From VXPQ01 sp965223485 (GTDB lineage: Bacteria > Bacteroidota > Rhodothermia > Rhodothermales > VXPQ01), in assembly GCA_965223485.1 (NCBI GenBank), contig OZ244993.1, forward strand, positions 2,542,001 through 2,606,000: 64,000 nt of DNA, given 5' to 3'. Made by a program: the position numbers and the translations under genes. Shown piece by piece: positions 48,630 to 57,561 of the stretch. The notes beneath the pieces are model-generated. The model saw nothing but the letters and a program-made list of their open reading frames with translations. It was not told the DNA's origin and searched no databases. How positions within the stretch are numbered: position 1 is the stretch's first letter; each line of letters opens with the position of its first letter.

Positions 48630-49337
48630 CTACCGAATCCGTTCGCCAAACAGGGCGCTCCCGATCCTCACGTGGGTAGCACCCTCCTCGATCGCCTCTT
48701 CAAAATCCCGGCTCATACCCATGGAGAGCTGTTGCATTGAGATGTTCGGGGCGATCTGCGCCGGGAAAGTCTCGAACAGTGTACGCATGTCCCGGAATTC
48801 GCGGCGAATGGTCCCCGGTTCGGCATGAAGCGATGTGATAGCCATCAAACCTTCTACCCGGATATGTTCGCAGCGCGTCACTTCATCGAACAGCGGGGCC
48901 ACCTCGTCGGGATGCAGGCCGAATTTACTGTCCTCCCCGGAAATGTTGACCTGCACCAGGCAGGGCAACACCCGTTCTTCTATTTCGGCCTGTTCGTTCA
49001 ATGCCTTAGCCAGCCTGGCACTGTCCAGCGCATGAAAACAATCCGCGAACCGGACAACATCTCTGGCCTTATTGCGCTGCAAATGCCCGATCATGTGCCA
49101 TGTCCTGTTCCCGCCCCGCCAACGTCCCGGGGTTTCTGTGCACTTCGCCACCAGTTCCTGCACACGATTCTCACCGAAGTTGCATATTCCGGCCCTGATT
49201 GCTGCTTCCACAGCCGCCATTGGAAAGGTCTTGGATACGGCGATAAGCGTAATCTCGTCCGGTGAACGATCAGCCCGTCGACATGCATCCGCAATACGCG
49301 CTCGAATCCGGAGCACATTGCGGGAGATTGCTTCCAT
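48630..49337 (-). CDS. PLP homeostasis protein (YggS/PROSC family)
   Basis: A 235-residue alanine-racemase-fold protein that binds pyridoxal phosphate without known catalysis and affects B6 and amino-acid balance. The PLP lysine is in LIAVSKTFPM, then FGENRVQE, WHMIGHLQRNKA, and the phosphate site (QLSMGMSRDFEEAI, VRIGSALFGER). An in-frame ATG six codons earlier at 49355 is also possible. In many bacteria it sits with divIVA/sepF division genes, as here with divIVA. Confidence 0.92.
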   Translation of the reverse strand: MEAISRNVLRIRARIADACRRADRSPDEITLIAVSKTFPMAAVEAAIRAGICNFGENRVQELVAKCTETPGRWRGGNRTWHMIGHLQRNKARDVVRFADCFHALDSARLAKALNEQAEIEERVLPCLVQVNISGEDSKFGLHPDEVAPLFDEVTRCEHIRVEGLMAITSLHAEPGTIRREFRDMRTLFETFPAQIAPNISMQQLSMGMSRDFEEAIEEGATHVRIGSALFGERIR

Positions 49338-49394
49338 GTCCACAGGATACACCATGGTCGTTACAAAAAAATCTTTCCGATGGATGCCTGCACA

Positions 49395-51915
49395 TTAAAC
49401 GTCAGTGCGCAGCACATCCAGGGGAGAGCGCCGGTAAACGCTTCGACTGTTTACAAGTCCGATCGCTACCGTCAGGAAAGGTACGGCGCCCAATAACACA
49501 AGCGTTGCAACGATATCCGGTCTGAAGCTCGTGTCGAATACGAAGGCCGAAAACGCCCACACGGACGCAAAGGAAAGCGCCAGACCCGTCAACGCTGCAA
49601 AGAAGCCAAGAAAAAGATATTCGACAGTCATGATCCGGAGCACTTCGGACTGTGACGCTCCCAGTGTTTTCAGCAATACGCTCTCACGCCGTCGCTGCAC
49701 CCTGCTCACTACTACGACTCCGATCAACACAATCACCCCCGTCAGAATACTAAAGGACGCCATAAAGCGGACCACAAAGGATATCCTGGAGAAAATGGTG
49801 TCGAATGTGCTCAAGACAAGCGACAGATCGATCACGGAAAACCGAAGGATAATCACCCAATACGGCTCGCTGCAACCCGGACGCCTCTTCTCCGGTTTCC
49901 GTCCGGCTGAGCAGCACGTAAAAACCGGGAACCTCTTCCAGTATGCCCACAGGGAACACCACAAAGAAATTGGCGCCCATGCGACGCCATTCCACCTCGC
50001 GCAGGCTGGCAACCCGAACCGGGATCAACTGTCCCTGTACGTTGAATGTGAGACGGTCTCCTATGCCGACATTCAGATTCCGGGCAACATCCTGGTCAAG
50101 GGACACCGGCGCCACCGGATCGTCCGGATCCGCCTTCCCGATGAATGCGCCCTCAACAACTTTTTCCGATTCGGTCAGATAATCCCTGTACGTTACCCGG
50201 TATTCACGCCGGTGCGCCCAGGTTGCCGTAGAGTCCGCTCGCATTTCGTCTACCGTGCGCTCGTTCACGGAGGCAAGACGCATCGTGACAATAGGCACGC
50301 TATCGAGCACAGGCAGCTCCTTGTCCCGCACAATCTGCGTAACCGGATCGATCTCATCGGGTTGGATATCGAACAATACGATATTGGGCGATTGTCGAGC
50401 CTCGGACACTTCGAGCTGGGCCAGCAACGTTCGCTGAATGCCAAAAAGCGTACCGATAATAAATGCGCCCAGCCCCAGTGAAAGTATGAGCGTGTTCGTC
50501 TGGTTATTTGGCCGAAACAAATTGGCCAGCCCTTGCCGCCAGATATAGCTCCACCTTGACGGAAAGAAGCGGCGCGTAGCCCAGATGATCCCTCTGGCTG
50601 TGATCAGAAGAGCTCCAAAGACCGCGGCAAGCCCGGCCGTATACCCCAGCCCGATTCCGGGCGAAGGCGCATTGCCTATGGAAAAAGCCGTGATACCTGC
50701 TGCAACGATTCCGAAAACGACCCACCAGGGCGGGTCTTTCAGGCTGGCTTCTCTGGTCTCTACCGTTGAGCGCAGTGTCAGTAATGGGGATATGCGCCGA
50801 ATGGAAACGAGTGGAAAGAGAGCAAACGCAGCGGTTACCCCAACCCCGAGCGCCATTCCTGCTCCAATGGAACCCCAGGATACCATAAAGGGCACGTCGA
50901 GGGGAAGAAAGTTGCTCAACGCGACCGGCACAAACATCTGTACGCCTATGCCGAGAGCCGCGCCTATCACGCTGCTCGCCAATCCCATAGTGATCGTCTG
51001 CAGAGCGTATACAGAGAATGTTTGCAGGGTTCCTGCCCCAAGGCATCGGAGTACTGCAATCGTTGCGAACCGGCGGCGCACATACACATGGATGGCGCCG
51101 GCCACCCCAATGCCTCCCAGCAGCACCGCGACAAAGGCTATTACACTCAGAAATCGATACAGATTGGTCAACCCCTCATCCCAATTTTCACGGATCTCCG
51201 CCACTGTGTCGTATCGTACTTCTTCTCCACGCAAGAACAGGGCAATGTTCTCGACAAGCGCTTCGACATCCCTCCCATCGTCGAACCGGAAGGCCAATTC
51301 GTAATCGGCCTGGCTACCCCGGGAAAGGAGGGTCGAGTCCAGTCTGGCGGCAGGGACGTACACGCGCGGGCTGAAGAACGACATCATCCGGTTCTCGCTC
51401 GGTATCCTGTCGATGCGCCCCGCCACAGGGTAGAAATACCGCCCGATGCGCACGCTGTCGCCGGGCTGTACGCCGAAGAGCCGCATGACCGTAGCGTCCA
51501 CGAGGGCGCCTCCGCCAGCAAGCCAGGTATCCGCTGCGCCGACGGGCGCGGTTTCTATTTCCCCGTAGAAGGGAAACGCCCCCTCAACAGCCCGCACGGT
51601 CATCAGGCGAGATTGCTCCCCTGCAGGAAACCAGGCCATCGAAGGAAACGAAATGAGCCGGGACTGCGCCCCCCCTATAGAGTCGATGGCTGTCTCCACT
51701 GCCCCTCCGAACGGACGCCCGGATTCAAACACGAGATCGGCGCCCAGTAATGTCCTGGACTCGTCGTCTACTACCTTCCGGAGATTACTCCCGAACGATG
51801 AAATAGCCACCAGGGCAGCGACGCCGACGATCATCGAAGACAAAAAAAGCGCCAGCTGCCGCCGGCTGCCTCGACTGTCTCTCCACGCCATCCTGAATAT
51901 CCAGGCATTCGGCAT
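49395..51915 (-). pseudogene. ybbP: FtsX-like ABC permease (YbbP type) with +1 frameshift
   Basis: Read in two frames, this is an 839-residue permease of the YbbP family (MacB/FtsX type), partner of the YbbA ATPase. The first frame (51915 to about 49840) holds an N-terminal helix, an extracytoplasmic domain and the first FtsX four-helix set (RFLSVIAFVAVLLGGIGVAGA). The second frame (about 49838 to 49395) holds the last helix set (VVRFMASFSILTGVIVLIGVVVV, ending SPLDVLRTDV). The frames meet at a run of four A on the plus strand, 49838-49841. Removing one base gives a continuous reading and the whole length is one base over a multiple of three. It is either a sequencing error, a recent mutation or a recoding site. 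Confidence 0.85.
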
Positions 51916-51947
51916 TGTATCGTCCGTTCAGGCTATGAGGGTACTGG

Positions 51948-52568
51948 TCAGGCCTTCGTCAAGGTATCGGAAATCGCACTCCCGCCGCGAAGCCGGATAA
52001 TGCGACCCGTGCGCTCCGCCAATTCATGATTGTGCGTAACAAGAAGCAGCGCCGTTCCCGCGGTCTCGTTTATCTCGAAAACAAGCTCCTCGATCGTAGC
52101 GCCCGTATCTGTATCAAGGTTACCTGTCGGTTCGTCGGCAAACAGCATCGCCGGCCGGTTCACAAACGCCCGCGCAATGGATACCCGTTGCTGCTCGCCC
52201 CCGGACAATTGTGCAGGATAATGGGACATCCGCTCCCTAAGTCCCACCTGGTCGAGCAGTTTGCTCGCCCGTTCGTATGCCCCCTTTCTGCCGCGCAACT
52301 CAGCCGGAACCATTACATTTTCAAGCGCCGTCAGCGTAGGAATCAACTGGAAGGTCTGAAAAATGAATCCGACTTCCCGGTTTCGAAGCTTCGCCAGCGC
52401 ATCTTCCGACATGGAGCTGAGTCGGCTGCCACACAAATCGACACTGCCCGAAGTGGCCCGGTCCAGGCCGGCGCATAGGCCCAGCAATGTTGTCTTGCCG
52501 GAACCCGAGGGGCCAACCACTGCGCATGTTTCTCCCCGGTGCAAGGGTATTCCCCGCAATACGTGCAA
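51948..52568 (-). CDS. ybbA: ABC transporter ATPase, YbbA/LolD type, N-terminally short
   Basis: A 206-residue ATPase with Walker A GPSGSGKT, Q-loop FQTFQLIPT, signature LSGGEQQRV, Walker B MLFADEPTGNLD and a switch His in VTHNHE. The frame begins with TTG at 52568, at HVLRGIPL, and an in-frame TAG lies 4 codons upstream. The usual 20-25 N-terminal residues, with the first strand and the aromatic A-loop, are missing. The 5' end overlaps the start of divergent tesA. The next gene is its permease partner, 32 bases downstream. In E. coli the same three genes lie in the same order and orientation. Confidence 0.85.
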   Translation of the reverse strand: MHVLRGIPLHRGETCAVVGPSGSGKTTLLGLCAGLDRATSGSVDLCGSRLSSMSEDALAKLRNREVGFIFQTFQLIPTLTALENVMVPAELRGRKGAYERASKLLDQVGLRERMSHYPAQLSGGEQQRVSIARAFVNRPAMLFADEPTGNLDTDTGATIEELVFEINETAGTALLLVTHNHELAERTGRIIRLRGGSAISDTLTKA

Positions 52569-53312
52569 ATCGGCAAACTATACCTGCTCGCGTGTATTCC
52601 TGTTCTGTGCCTGGCTTGCGGGTGCCGGAACGAGGAACCGGAAACCGGGGCCACCGCTCCGGACGGGGGAAACGTCCCTCCTGCGATGGAGCAAAACGAT
52701 GGCCCGAGCGCGGAGCGCGTAGAAAATGCAGAAAAATCGGATACGATAATTCTCTTTCTGGGCAATAGCCTTTCGGCAGGAGCAGGGATTGACCCCGCAA
52801 GCGCCTTTCCCGCTCTCATACAAAATCGCATGGATTCACTGGGCTGGAATGTGCGGGCGATCAATGCCGGCCTGAGCGGAGAGACGAGTGCGGGAGGCTT
52901 GCGCCGCATAGACTGGTACCTGCAACAGCAACCCGTGAGCGTCCTCGTGCTGGAGTTAGGAGGAAATGACGGTTTACGGGGTATCCCGGTCGAGGTTACG
53001 CAGAACAACCTGGAGACGATTATCGATAAGGCGCGTACCGCGAACCCGGACATGGAGATTATTCTTGCGGGTATGCAAATCCCGCCCAATCTCGGACAGG
53101 ATTATACCCAGGCATTCCGGAAAATCTACCCGACCCTTACCCGTATGGAGAATGCCCACCTGATCCCGTTTCTTCTCGAGGGCGTAGGGGGCGTGGATTC
53201 TCTCATGCAGATGGACGGTATCCATCCGAACGAATCCGGGCACCGGATCGTCGCGGAGAACGTCTGGAGCGTACTCCATCCGGTCATCGAGATACTGCAT
53301 TCCCGGGAATGA
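52563..53312 (+). CDS. tesA: TesA-type GDSL esterase, exported
   Basis: A 249-residue SGNH/GDSL hydrolase (thioesterase I/arylesterase/lysophospholipase type). The nucleophile block is FLGNSLSAGAG, block II is NAGLSGETS, block III ELGGNDGLRG, and the catalytic Asp-His is DGIHPN. The N-terminus looks like an export signal (KLYLLACIPVLCLACGC); it ends in Cys-rich text that is not a clean lipobox. Start is GTG at 52563 or 52539, both overlapping the divergent ybbA. Adjacent YbbA-YbbP suggests a shared envelope-lipid or export function. Confidence 0.83.
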   Translation: MQIGKLYLLACIPVLCLACGCRNEEPETGATAPDGGNVPPAMEQNDGPSAERVENAEKSDTIILFLGNSLSAGAGIDPASAFPALIQNRMDSLGWNVRAINAGLSGETSAGGLRRIDWYLQQQPVSVLVLELGGNDGLRGIPVEVTQNNLETIIDKARTANPDMEIILAGMQIPPNLGQDYTQAFRKIYPTLTRMENAHLIPFLLEGVGGVDSLMQMDGIHPNESGHRIVAENVWSVLHPVIEILHSRE

Positions 53313-53328
53313 CGCTCCTGTGCGCCGC

Positions 53329-54807
53329 CTACAGAGCTTTTACGGCAGCCACAAGTTTGGCCAGCGAGTCTTTCGCATCCCCGAAAAGCATCTGTGTGTT
53401 GTCGTGATAGAACAACATGTTATCGATACCGGAATAGCCGGGACGCAGGCTGCGCTTGAGCACAACCACCGTGCCGGAACGATCCACATCCAGAATGGGC
53501 ATCCCGTAGATGGGACTGGCCTTGTCCGTACGCGCTGACGGATTGACCACATCGTTGGCGCCAATCACGAGAGAGATATCCGTCATGCCGAACTCGTTAT
53601 TGATATCGTCCATTTCATAAAGCTGGTCGTACGGCACATCCGCCTCTGCAAGCAATACATTCATATGTCCGGGCATACGGCCGGCCACCGGGTGGATAGC
53701 GTATTTCACGGTAATGCCCTGGGCTTGCAGTATATCCGACAGTTCGCGGACCTGGTGCTGTGCCTGGGCTACAGCCATGCCATAGCCGGGCACGACGATC
53801 ACCTGGTCGGCATAGGTCAACTGAATGGCCACATCTTCGACCGACGTTGTCTGCACAGTCAGGTCGGGCCGGGCGCCTTCCACTGCCGGCCCACTTCCAT
53901 CGCTGTCTCCGCCAAAACCGCCCAGTAGTACGTTCAGCAACGACCGGTTCATCGCTTCGCACATAATGGACGTCAGAATGAGTCCCGATGCACCGACGAG
54001 AGCGCCGCTCACGATGAGCGCCGTGTTGTCGAGCATGAAGCCGGTGGCCGCTGCGGCAAGCCCCGAGTAGGCGTTCAGAAGCGCCACGACGACGGGCATG
54101 TCTGCTCCCCCGATGGGGATGACGAGGAGAATGCCCAATACCAGCGAAAAGAGGCCCAGAGCCAGCGAACCCCACAGGATGGCTTGCATATCCATCGCCG
54201 CAAACGAGCCGCCCGCCCCGTAGATCAGGTATCCGCCTGCCCCGAGCGCCACCAGCGCCACCAGCACGGTGAGCACGCGCATACCCGGAAACGAAGCAGG
54301 ATTACCGCTCAGGCGCCCCCCCAGCTTGCCGAACGCGACAAAACTTCCCGAAAACGTGATCGTGCCGATCAGAATGCACAGCATGACCGTTATCGCGGCC
54401 GGTGCGTCGAGCGGCGCCAGCGCGGCCATGGATTGGGCCGTTAGGGCCACCGCGCCGCCTCCTGCCTCCATGGACAGATAGCGCGCAATCTCTCCGCCCG
54501 CCACGAGCGCGGACGCCAATCCCCCGAAACCATTGAATACCGCAACCAGCTCCGGCATGCTGGTCATGGCCACCCGCCGTGCCAGCAACATGCCTACGGC
54601 AGCGCCGACCACGAACCCGCCAATCATCTCCAGCGGGGAAAGAATCCTTTGTAGCAACAGCGTTACCGCGACGGCAATCAACATGCCGATGGCGGCAAGC
54701 CGATTGCCTGTACGGGCCGTCGCCGGGGACTGCAGCCGTTTCATGCCCAGAATGAAGAGCACGGCAGCGGCCAGGTAAGCCAGTTCGATGAAGTTCTGCA
54801 TGTTCAC
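53329..54807 (-). CDS. pntB: NAD(P) transhydrogenase subunit beta
   Basis: A 492-residue subunit of the proton-translocating transhydrogenase. The first 280 residues contain 8 or 9 membrane helices that form half of the proton channel. The C-terminal domain III binds NADP(H) (QVIVVPGYGMAVAQAQHQVREL, then GANDVVNPSA, DKASPIYGMPIL). It follows the small alpha-2 gene by 6 bases. The product makes NADPH from NADH using the proton gradient. Confidence 0.96.
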   Translation of the reverse strand: MNMQNFIELAYLAAAVLFILGMKRLQSPATARTGNRLAAIGMLIAVAVTLLLQRILSPLEMIGGFVVGAAVGMLLARRVAMTSMPELVAVFNGFGGLASALVAGGEIARYLSMEAGGGAVALTAQSMAALAPLDAPAAITVMLCILIGTITFSGSFVAFGKLGGRLSGNPASFPGMRVLTVLVALVALGAGGYLIYGAGGSFAAMDMQAILWGSLALGLFSLVLGILLVIPIGGADMPVVVALLNAYSGLAAAATGFMLDNTALIVSGALVGASGLILTSIMCEAMNRSLLNVLLGGFGGDSDGSGPAVEGARPDLTVQTTSVEDVAIQLTYADQVIVVPGYGMAVAQAQHQVRELSDILQAQGITVKYAIHPVAGRMPGHMNVLLAEADVPYDQLYEMDDINNEFGMTDISLVIGANDVVNPSARTDKASPIYGMPILDVDRSGTVVVLKRSLRPGYSGIDNMLFYHDNTQMLFGDAKDSLAKLVAAVKAL

Positions 54808-54813
54808 GAAGCG

Positions 54814-55128
54814 TCAGGAGACTGCGGCGGCGTTACTGGAGGATTCCTTACTGTCGCGCCGCTTCGGCTTGAACATTTGCAGCATCCGATCCGTGACGAG
54901 AAAGCCTCCGACCACGTTGATCGTGGCGACGACAAGCGCCGCAAATCCGATCCACTTGGCCCAGGGGCTCTCGATCATGCCGGTCGCCACGAGTGCTCCT
55001 ACGATCGTAATACCGCTGATAGCATTCGTGCCGGACATGAGCGGTGTATGCAAGGTCTGCGGCACCTTGCTGATTACCTCAAACCCGATGAATGCCGCCA
55101 GGATGAATATGACCAGATTGCTCAGCAT
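54814..55128 (-). CDS. pntAB: NAD(P) transhydrogenase subunit alpha-2 (small membrane part)
   Basis: A 104-residue membrane subunit with three helices, corresponding to the C-terminal membrane segment of E. coli PntA. It has GFEVISKVPQTLHTPLMSGTNAISGI and FLVTDRMLQMFKPK, which are diagnostic. The split alpha subunit is common outside the gamma-proteobacteria. The order is alpha-1, alpha-2, beta, with alpha-1 51 bases upstream. Confidence 0.95.
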   Translation of the reverse strand: MLSNLVIFILAAFIGFEVISKVPQTLHTPLMSGTNAISGITIVGALVATGMIESPWAKWIGFAALVVATINVVGGFLVTDRMLQMFKPKRRDSKESSSNAAAVS

Positions 55129-55179
55129 CAGGATGAACCGGATTGGAAATACATGGGTACTGTGCGAAACGTCTCTGTG

Positions 55180-56313
55180 CTATGTATCGAGCAGGGTACG
55201 TACGCGTTCGTGCACGACTTGCCCGTCGTGCGTCACGCACATACCCTTGAAAATCTCGTCCTCGAAATCCGGGCGGAACGTCTCGCCGTCGGAAAATTCC
55301 GTGAGGACGGCAAACAGCGTGCGGGCGTACATGGCACTGGCGTCGACAGGTGCTTCCGACGGCAGGTCGAGCGGCCCAAAAATACGTACGCCATGCGCCG
55401 TAACGGTTTTTCCGGGTTGCGTAGCCGAGCAGTTGCCCCCGCCTGCCGCCGCCAGGTCGATCACCACGGATCCCGGTTTCATGCCTTGTAATGCCTCGTC
55501 TGTGACGAGGATGGGCGCGGGGCGGCCCGGCACCAGCGCCGTCGAGATCACCACGTCCGCCGCTCCGATATACGGAACCAGCAAGGCCGTTTGTTGCGCC
55601 GCTTTCTCTTCGGTCAACGCCGTAGCGTATCCGCCCGTATCGGCGTCCTCTTGCGTTTCGAAAGCCAATTCCACGAACTTTGCGCCGAGGCTGCGGACTT
55701 CTTCTTGCGCTGCATCGCGGATGTCGTAGGCAGACACACGGGCTCCGAGCCGCCTTGCCGTGGCGATGGCCTGCAGCCCGGCAACACCCGCTCCCAGCAC
55801 CAGCACATTAGCCGGCTTCACGGTGCCTGCCGCCGTCGTCATGAGTGGAAAAAACCGGGGCAAGGCCGTGGCGGCCTGCAACACGGCTTCATACCCGGCC
55901 ACACTGCTCATGGCGGAGAGCGCATCCATCTTTTGCGCACGAGATATCCGGGGCGTCAACTCCATGCTGAGCGCCGTCACGGAGCGATTGGCCAACTCCA
56001 GGGATAATGCAGGCATGCCCAGCGGATCCAGCAGGCCCAGAAAGACGCTACCGGGCTTCATCTTCCCGATCTCGGATTTCGAGGGTGGGGTCGCTTTCAG
56101 GACGATGTCGGCGCCGAGCGCTTCGCTTCCTGTCCCTATCCGTGCACCGGCTTCCCGGAATGCGTCATCGGTAAAGTATGCCGACTCGCCGGCCCCCGCT
56201 TCCACGACGACCTCGAATCCCGCGCTTGCAAACTTTCGGACCACCTCGGGAACGACAGCCACGCGCCGTTCGCCGGCAGCGGCCTCCTTTGGAACACCAA
56301 TGGTTAACGCCAT
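55180..56313 (-). CDS. pntAA: NAD(P) transhydrogenase subunit alpha-1 (NAD domain)
   Basis: A 377-residue soluble domain I that binds NAD(H). MALTIGVPKEAAAGERRVAV opens the protein, as in alanine dehydrogenase relatives. The Rossmann motif is VLVLGAGVAGLQAIATARRLGA, and the mobile-loop region follows. The frame is open upstream to 56475, but the ATG at 56313 matches the family start. Ninety-one bases separate it from serC. Confidence 0.95.
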   Translation of the reverse strand: MALTIGVPKEAAAGERRVAVVPEVVRKFASAGFEVVVEAGAGESAYFTDDAFREAGARIGTGSEALGADIVLKATPPSKSEIGKMKPGSVFLGLLDPLGMPALSLELANRSVTALSMELTPRISRAQKMDALSAMSSVAGYEAVLQAATALPRFFPLMTTAAGTVKPANVLVLGAGVAGLQAIATARRLGARVSAYDIRDAAQEEVRSLGAKFVELAFETQEDADTGGYATALTEEKAAQQTALLVPYIGAADVVISTALVPGRPAPILVTDEALQGMKPGSVVIDLAAAGGGNCSATQPGKTVTAHGVRIFGPLDLPSEAPVDASAMYARTLFAVLTEFSDGETFRPDFEDEIFKGMCVTHDGQVVHERVRTLLDT

Positions 56314-56404
56314 ACGCTCCCGAATAGAGATTCTGTCATGCAGGCGGTGCAAGCGGCATGCTCTCGCGCATGAGACAACCGGAATATACGAAGGCTGCCG
56401 TATA

Positions 56405-57475
56405 TCACCCGCGTTCTCGCTCGAAATCGTCCATAAAGGCAATGAGTGCATCCACGGATTCTTCCGGGCAGGCATTGTACAGCGAGGCGCGCATCCCTCC
56501 CACCGAACGATGTCCTTTCAACGCCAGCAATCCCCGCCCGTGCGCTTCAGACAGAAAACGCGCTTCCAGGTCTTCCGAAGGCAGGCGGAATGTCACATTC
56601 ATCCGCGAACGGGCGTCTTTGTGCGCCGTCCCGCGATAAAAATCCGTCCGGTCGATCCGGGCATACAGCTTGCCGGCCTTTCGCTCGTTGATCTTTTCGA
56701 TGGCCGCAAGTCCTCCCTGTGCTTCCAGCCATGCCACTACCTTGCCTATGACGTACACGGCGAACACGGGGGGCGTGTTGTACAGCTTCGCCGCGTGGGT
56801 CCCGTAATCCAGAATAACGGGAAGCGATTTGTTACGGCGTTGCAGAAAATTGTCGTGGACCAGTACGACCGTGGCGCCCGCCGGTCCGATATTCTTTTGC
56901 GCGCCCGCATAGATCAACTCGTGGTTCGCCATGTCGATCGGGCGGCTCAGAAAGTCGCTGGACGCATCGCATACGATGGGCGGATCGACCTGCGGGGCTT
57001 CTGCGAACTGCGTTCCTACCACCGTGTTGTTCGAGGTCATATGCAGGTATGCCGCCTCGGGGTCAACATCCCATGCGTTTGCATCCGGGATGTACGAAAA
57101 ATTGCGATCCTCGCTCGACGCCGCTGCCCGCGCCTTACCCGTACGCTGCGCTTCTTTCAATGCATTCGCTGCCCAACGACCCGTCACCACATAGTCCGCT
57201 GAGGCTTCCTCTCCTCGGAAATTCAGCGGCAGCTGGTGGAACTGCATGGAGGCTCCCCCTTGCAGGAAGAGCACATGCCATTCGTCGCCGATGTTCAGGA
57301 GACGCCGAATACGCTCTTTGGCGTCCTGTTCGATCTGCGTATAGGCCGCCGAACGGTGACTGATTTCGAGGACGGAGGCGCCAAGATCGCCGTATACCGG
57401 GAGTTCTTCTTTTATTTCCAGCAGTACGGCCTCTGGAAGCGCCGCGGGGCCGGCGGAAAAGTTATGCAAACGCAT
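56405..57475 (-). CDS. serC: Phosphoserine aminotransferase
   Basis: A 356-residue class V aminotransferase (3-phosphohydroxypyruvate to phosphoserine, serine and B6 synthesis). It shows NFSAGPAALPEAVL at the N-terminus, the PLP lysine in IYAGAQKNIGPAG, and HRSVGGMRASLYNA near the C-terminus. It lies 86 bases downstream of the DUF1015 gene on the same strand. serA and serB are not in the window. Confidence 0.95.
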   Translation of the reverse strand: MRLHNFSAGPAALPEAVLLEIKEELPVYGDLGASVLEISHRSAAYTQIEQDAKERIRRLLNIGDEWHVLFLQGGASMQFHQLPLNFRGEEASADYVVTGRWAANALKEAQRTGKARAAASSEDRNFSYIPDANAWDVDPEAAYLHMTSNNTVVGTQFAEAPQVDPPIVCDASSDFLSRPIDMANHELIYAGAQKNIGPAGATVVLVHDNFLQRRNKSLPVILDYGTHAAKLYNTPPVFAVYVIGKVVAWLEAQGGLAAIEKINERKAGKLYARIDRTDFYRGTAHKDARSRMNVTFRLPSEDLEARFLSEAHGRGLLALKGHRSVGGMRASLYNACPEESVDALIAFMDDFERERG

Positions 57476-57561
57476 GGCAGGTTGCAGGCGGAGTGATTGT
57501 CAAGGAACCGTAGTCTTCGGAAAAACAGTGCTACGGCAAGGCACACGAGGGACATTCAGCC

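Noticed and set aside
49750..50012. Programmed frameshifting as the explanation for ybbP.
   Set aside because: Only a four-base run is present with no slippery heptamer and no obvious stimulatory stem. It cannot be excluded but is not supported.
52590..52640. Lipoprotein signal in tesA.
   Set aside because: The sequence around the Cys residues (CLACGC) lacks a clean lipobox with Leu at -3, so only a general export signal is claimed.
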